Below are positions 34,842 through 38,434 of a stretch of 38,434 bases of DNA, piece by piece. Made by a program: the position numbers and the translations under genes. The first letter of the stretch is position 1. Each line of letters begins with the position of its first letter. A model generated the notes under the pieces. That model saw only the letters and a program-made list of their open reading frames with translations, searched no databases and was not told the origin of the DNA. The DNA is from Bacteroidales bacterium (GTDB lineage Bacteria > Bacteroidota > Bacteroidia > Bacteroidales > Azobacteroidaceae): positions 1 to 38,434 of the forward strand of contig BHEP01000026.1 of assembly GCA_003851245.1 (NCBI GenBank), written 5' to 3'.

Positions 34842-34937
34842 AGAATTAATTTAGGGAGGTATTTTTTTCTGTATCTATGTATGCTTATGATACAGTTTGT
34901 ATATACCAATAATTTACGATTATAATTGTTACAAAAT

Positions 34938-35690
34938 ATGTTAGCAAAACGAATTATTCCTTGTTTAGATATAAAAGATGGAACAACCGTAAAGGGAGTC
35001 CATTTTGTAGACTTTAGAGATGCGGGAGATCCAGTAGAATTAGGATCCCGCTACAGCGAAGAGGGAGCCGACGAATTGGTTTTTTTAGACATTACGGCAT
35101 CATATGAAGGGCGCAAAACATTTGTTGATTTGGTCAAGAGAGTTGCTGCAGCAATAAATATACCATTTACAGTAGGAGGGGGCGTTAATGAAATTGCCGA
35201 TGTAGAGCGATTGCTCAATGCTGGGGCCGATAAGGTTTCTATAAATTCATCGGCACTGCGTAGACCACAACTGATAAGTGAGATAGCACAAAATTTTGGT
35301 TCTCAAGTGTGTGTAGTCGCCATTGATGCTAAGGAAGAGGACGACTCTTGGATCTGCTACCTCAACGGGGGGCGTATACGAACAGACAAAGACCTATTTT
35401 CTTGGGCCAAAGAAGCTCAGGAGCTTGGTGCAGGAGAGATTTTGTTTACCAGTATGAGTCACGATGGTGTAAAGCAGGGCTACCCCAACAAGGCATTGGC
35501 CAACTTGTCATCCTCGCTATCCATTCCCATTATAGCCTCTGGGGGAGCAGGCGAGATGTCGCATTTTAAAGATGCCTTTACCCTAGGCATGGCAGATGCA
35601 GCATTGGCAGCCAGTGTGTTTCATTTTGGAGAAATTAAGATAGGCGACTTGAAGAGCTATCTTAAAAAAGAAGGTATCATAATACGTTAA
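34938..35690 (+). CDS. hisF: imidazole glycerol phosphate synthase cyclase subunit
   Basis: A 250-aa TIM-barrel cyclase that forms imidazole glycerol phosphate with HisH. The start at 34938 ([15 protein letters not shown]) is standard; an in-frame TTG at 34926 would add four residues and is unlikely. The catalytic Asp11 is in IPCLDIKDG, and the second conserved Asp is in [10 protein letters not shown]. Phosphate-binding glycines are at VGGGVNE and ASGGAGE. Confidence 0.97.
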   Translation: MLAKRIIPCLDIKDGTTVKGVHFVDFRDAGDPVELGSRYSEEGADELVFLDITASYEGRKTFVDLVKRVAAAINIPFTVGGGVNEIADVERLLNAGADKVSINSSALRRPQLISEIAQNFGSQVCVVAIDAKEEDDSWICYLNGGRIRTDKDLFSWAKEAQELGAGEILFTSMSHDGVKQGYPNKALANLSSSLSIPIIASGGAGEMSHFKDAFTLGMADAALAASVFHFGEIKIGDLKSYLKKEGIIIR

Positions 35691-35695
35691 AAAAT

Positions 35696-36295
35696 ATGGA
35701 AATGCAATTAGATTTTAATAAAATGGGTGGATTGATTCCTGCCATCATACAAGACAACAAGACAAGTAAGGTTTTGATGCTGGGCTTTATGAATCAAGAA
35801 GCTCTTACTCAAACCAAGGACTTGGGGAGGGTGACTTTTTTTAGCAGGACAAAAAATAGGCTGTGGACAAAGGGTGAAGAAAGTGGCAATTTTCTTCATG
35901 TAGTGAGCATGGCTATGGATTGCGATGCCGACACCTTGCTAATAAAGGTAGATCCAGTAGGCCCGGTATGCCATACGGGAGCCGAAACATGTTTTAATGA
36001 AAAAAACCAAGAAGATATTTTGTTTATCAAGCGACTTCAAGATCTAATTGATACACGCAAAAAAGAAATGCCCGAGGGTTCATATACAACTTCTTTGTTT
36101 GAAAAAGGTACAGCAAGAATTGCTCAAAAAGTTGGTGAAGAGGCTGTTGAAACAGTCATTGAAGCAATGGCTAATAATGATCCCTTGTTGCTGTCTGAGG
36201 CATCCGACTTAATATACCACCTCCTGGTATTGCTAAGCCATAAGGGCTATAGAATAGAGGATTTGGCTATAGAATTGGATAAAAGGCATAAATAA
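35696..36295 (+). CDS. hisIE: bifunctional phosphoribosyl-AMP cyclohydrolase / phosphoribosyl-ATP pyrophosphatase
   Basis: A 199-aa fusion of HisI and HisE, catalysing steps 2 and 3 of histidine synthesis. HisI (residues ~5-105) shows the metal-binding DCDADTLLIKVDPVGPVCHT and GAETCF stretch; HisE (~110-195) shows the helical ARIAQKVGEEAVETVIEAM. It begins 5 bp after hisF. Two candidate starts (35696, 35702) differ by two residues. Confidence 0.97.
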   Translation: MEMQLDFNKMGGLIPAIIQDNKTSKVLMLGFMNQEALTQTKDLGRVTFFSRTKNRLWTKGEESGNFLHVVSMAMDCDADTLLIKVDPVGPVCHTGAETCFNEKNQEDILFIKRLQDLIDTRKKEMPEGSYTTSLFEKGTARIAQKVGEEAVETVIEAMANNDPLLLSEASDLIYHLLVLLSHKGYRIEDLAIELDKRHK

Positions 36296-36305
36296 AATTA
36301 GAGTT

Positions 36306-36983
36306 ATGGAAAAGAAAGTCTTGTTGAAATATGAAAATGTTGCCATCAATAGAAGCGAAAATTGCATACTTCAAGATGTGAGTTTTGAACTTCTACAGGC
36401 CCAATTTCTGTATATCATAGGTAGAGTAGGCTCAGGAAAAAGCACCTTGCTGAAGACAATGTATTGCGAAATGCCTATCAATAAGGGTGTTGCCATGGTT
36501 TTGGACTATGATTTGGTGCAAATAAAACGCAAACAAATACCCTCTCTAAGAAAAAAAATAGGTATTGTGTTTCAAGACTTTCAGTTACTGACGGACAGAA
36601 CCGTCTATGAAAATTTATCTTTTGTACTTAAATCTACAGGCTGGAGTGACAAAATTGCAACCAAGAGGCGTATTGAAGAAGTTTTGACGCAGGTAGCAAT
36701 GATTAATAAAGGATACAAGATGCCCCACGAACTCTCTGGAGGCGAACAGCAAAGAGTAGTAATAGCTCGCGCCCTACTTAATTCGCCACAATTGATCCTT
36801 GCCGATGAACCTACAGGGAATTTGGATCCAGAAACGGGGAGCCATATTGTGCAACTACTGCATGATATTAGCGAAACTGGTACAGCAGTAGTTATGAGTA
36901 CACATAATTATCAATTGGTAAGCTCTTTCCCAGGATTAGTAAAAAAATGCGAAGACCGATATTTGCTAGATTTAAATATGTGA
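36306..36983 (+). CDS. ftsE: FtsE-like ABC transporter ATPase
   Basis: A 225-aa ABC ATP-binding protein of the FtsE/LolD group. Walker [10 protein letters not shown] (residues ~39-47), Q-loop FQDFQLL, signature LSGGEQQRV, Walker B LILADEPT, and the His switch in STHNYQL. FtsE pairs with membrane protein FtsX in cell division and cell-wall hydrolase control. No ftsX is adjacent; in Bacteroidetes the two genes are often apart, so the FtsE name rests on similarity. It follows hisIE by 10 bp. Confidence 0.88.
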   Translation: MEKKVLLKYENVAINRSENCILQDVSFELLQAQFLYIIGRVGSGKSTLLKTMYCEMPINKGVAMVLDYDLVQIKRKQIPSLRKKIGIVFQDFQLLTDRTVYENLSFVLKSTGWSDKIATKRRIEEVLTQVAMINKGYKMPHELSGGEQQRVVIARALLNSPQLILADEPTGNLDPETGSHIVQLLHDISETGTAVVMSTHNYQLVSSFPGLVKKCEDRYLLDLNM

Positions 36984-37046
36984 TACAGCACACATCTATA
37001 ACTACTTTTTATTTCTAATCTATGGGATGATAGTGGGCAATTTAAT

Positions 37047-37054
37047 TACCTTTG
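37047..37054 (+). promoter_or_regulatory. -7 promoter box of the aspartokinase gene
   Basis: TACCTTTG matches the TAnnTTTG consensus, 45 bases upstream of the aspartokinase ATG, in a 116-bp gap otherwise without genes. No good -33 box. The gap is too short for a lysine riboswitch and has no such structure. Confidence 0.4.
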
Positions 37055-37099
37055 TAAAATAAGTAAACAGTAATTTAGAGCGAATAGAAGAAAAATAGT

Positions 37100-38410
37100 A
37101 TGAAAATATTAAAATTTGGAGGTGCATCCATTTCAACATCACAAAACATAATAAATGTTGCAAATTTACTTTGCGACAATACTCGCAAGGTAGTCGTCTT
37201 ATCTGCAATGTCGGGAACAACCAATACCTTGGTAGAAATTTCTAACTATCTATATAGAAAAAATTCAGATGCGGCCAACGAAATTATCATTCAGTTGGAG
37301 CAAAAATACCTGAGCTGCCTGTCCGAGCTCTACAAAAATCCAGTTTATATTGCGCAGGCACAAGCAATGATACAAGAGCGCTTTGATATTATCCGAGCCT
37401 ATACCAAGGATTTGTTTACTCTCTTTGAGGAGAGGGTGATTCTTGCACAAGGAGAGTTGATATCATCGGCATTGGTGTATTTCTTGTTGCAAGAGCGTGG
37501 TATCAATGCAGTTTTACTGCCCGCTTTGGATTTTATGAGAACGGACAAAAATGCAGAACCCGATCCCATATACATCAAAGAAAAGCTTAGCAAAATGATA
37601 GAACCTCATGCAGATGTATCACTATTTATTACTCAAGGATACATTTGCCGCAACGCCTATGGCGAAATTGATAACTTGCAAAGAGGAGGAAGTGATTATA
37701 CAGCATCGCTTATTGGGGCAGCCTTGGGCGCAGAAGAGATTCAGATATGGACAGATATTGATGGCATGCACAACAATGATCCTCGTTTTGTAAGTGGCAC
37801 CAAACCTGTGCGAAACTTGCAATTTGAAGAAGCTGCTGAGCTTGCTTATTTTGGGGCTAAAATACTACATCCCACCTGTATCTTGCCAGCAAAATTAAAT
37901 AACATCCCCGTACGTTTGCTCAATACGGCAGAACCTCAGTCCTTGGGAACCTTGATTTCCAACAAGATGGATAAAGGTAATATTAAGGCCGTTGCAGCCA
38001 AGGATGGCATTACAGTAATTAAAATAAAATCTGGGCGCATGCTTTTGGCTCATGGTTTTTTGCGCAAGGTATTTGAGATATTTGAAAGTTATGCGACTCC
38101 CATAGATATGGTTGCGACTTCTGAAGTTGGCATTTCTGTAAGTATAGACAATTGCAAGCACCTATCAGAAATTATTGATGACCTCAAAAAATATGGTACC
38201 GTAAGTGTAGATAGCGACATGACCATTATTTGCGTTGTCGGAGATTTGGCTAGCGAAAATATTGGTTTTGAATCCAAGGTGATAGCATCTCTTAAAGAAA
38301 CGCCCATACGCATGATCTCTTATGGGGGCAGCAATTATAATATATCCTTCCTTATTCAAACTAAATACAAAATAAAGGCACTGCAAAATATGAATACAGA
38401 ACTTTTTTAA
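37100..38410 (+). CDS. lysC: aspartokinase (monofunctional)
   Basis: A 436-aa aspartate kinase, the first step of the lysine, threonine and methionine pathway. The N-terminal kinase domain carries KFGGASI (residues 4-10; usually KFGGTS), QRGGSDYTASLIGAAL and WTDIDGMHNNDPR, while residues ~300-436 form tandem ACT domains for feedback regulation (KIKSGRMLLAHGFL, TSEVGISVSIDN). The product ends normally 24 bases before the window end, so the gene is complete. It follows the ftsE-like gene. Which amino acid inhibits it cannot be told. Confidence 0.95.
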   Translation: MKILKFGGASISTSQNIINVANLLCDNTRKVVVLSAMSGTTNTLVEISNYLYRKNSDAANEIIIQLEQKYLSCLSELYKNPVYIAQAQAMIQERFDIIRAYTKDLFTLFEERVILAQGELISSALVYFLLQERGINAVLLPALDFMRTDKNAEPDPIYIKEKLSKMIEPHADVSLFITQGYICRNAYGEIDNLQRGGSDYTASLIGAALGAEEIQIWTDIDGMHNNDPRFVSGTKPVRNLQFEEAAELAYFGAKILHPTCILPAKLNNIPVRLLNTAEPQSLGTLISNKMDKGNIKAVAAKDGITVIKIKSGRMLLAHGFLRKVFEIFESYATPIDMVATSEVGISVSIDNCKHLSEIIDDLKKYGTVSVDSDMTIICVVGDLASENIGFESKVIASLKETPIRMISYGGSNYNISFLIQTKYKIKALQNMNTELF

Positions 38411-38434
38411 TATAATACATTCACTACATAATAT

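Noticed and set aside
36984..37099. Lysine riboswitch before aspartokinase
   Set aside because: The gap is 116 bp and lacks the long multi-helix structure; only a -7 box is visible.
1..38434. tRNA, rRNA or origin of replication
   Set aside because: No T-loop, rRNA core or DnaA-box cluster was seen on reading both strands by eye.

Overview
This is an AT-rich chromosomal segment of a member of the Bacteroidota, most likely order Bacteroidales. The evidence is a SusC/SusD pair with a DUF3823 lipoprotein, three ECF sigma factors (one beside a FecR-type anti-sigma factor), a complete Na+-translocating NADH:quinone reductase operon, a FeoA-FeoB fusion, TlpA/DUF4369 thioredoxin-like proteins, near absence of Shine-Dalgarno sequences, and several TAnnTTTG -7 promoter boxes. 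The genus cannot be fixed from the sequence alone. No tRNA, rRNA or CRISPR array was seen.

Layout. (1) 1-3100, minus strand: an ECF sigma factor overlapping a single-pass membrane protein that ends in a predicted outer-membrane beta-barrel, then a decayed DUF234-type ATPase pseudogene, then a second ECF sigma factor. (2) 3152-9312, plus strand: nqrABCDEF, with all flavin and iron-sulfur ligand motifs present. (3) 9313-11096: a graveyard of mobile-element debris (BRO-family fragment, IS3-family transposase C-terminus, ISL3-family left end) around two intact small genes, a DUF2185/Imm33-type protein and an SMR transporter. (4) 11097-24925, minus strand: a polysaccharide utilization locus (PUL) read as sigma factor, fecR, susC (with STN domain), susD, DUF3823 lipoprotein, an unassigned 736-742 aa candidate glycosidase, and a GH92 alpha-mannosidase-like enzyme with an extra N-terminal domain. 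An IS1595-family transposase remnant lies between the sigma factor and fecR. (5) 25107-27847, minus strand: feoAB fusion plus a 49-aa Cys-rich membrane protein, with a 98-bp MITE-like element flanked by 6-bp target duplications at the end of the operon. (6) 28064-30942: a DUF1080 lipoprotein, thiol peroxidase tpx, a strong bidirectional terminator, and a TlpA-like thioredoxin lipid/periplasmic protein. (7) 31121-33462, plus strand: a 97-aa coiled-coil protein overlapping zapA, then rny (RNase Y) and a terminator. (8) 33519-38410, plus strand: hisH, hisA, hisF, hisIE, an FtsE-like ABC ATPase, and a monofunctional aspartokinase.

How it works together. The PUL is a classic trans-envelope signalling unit: ligand in the STN-bearing SusC should be sensed through FecR, releasing the sigma factor to switch on the uptake and glycosidase genes. 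The presence of GH92 points to alpha-mannose-containing glycans. NQR supplies a sodium gradient from NADH oxidation, FeoAB imports Fe2+, and Tpx and the TlpA-like protein handle peroxide and thiol chemistry. The least explained items are the candidate glycosidase at 14346-16574, the sigma factor/beta-barrel pair at 1162-3100, the MITE-like element, and the tandem 10-bp repeats upstream of feoAB. Decayed transposons sit repeatedly within a few bases of stop codons.
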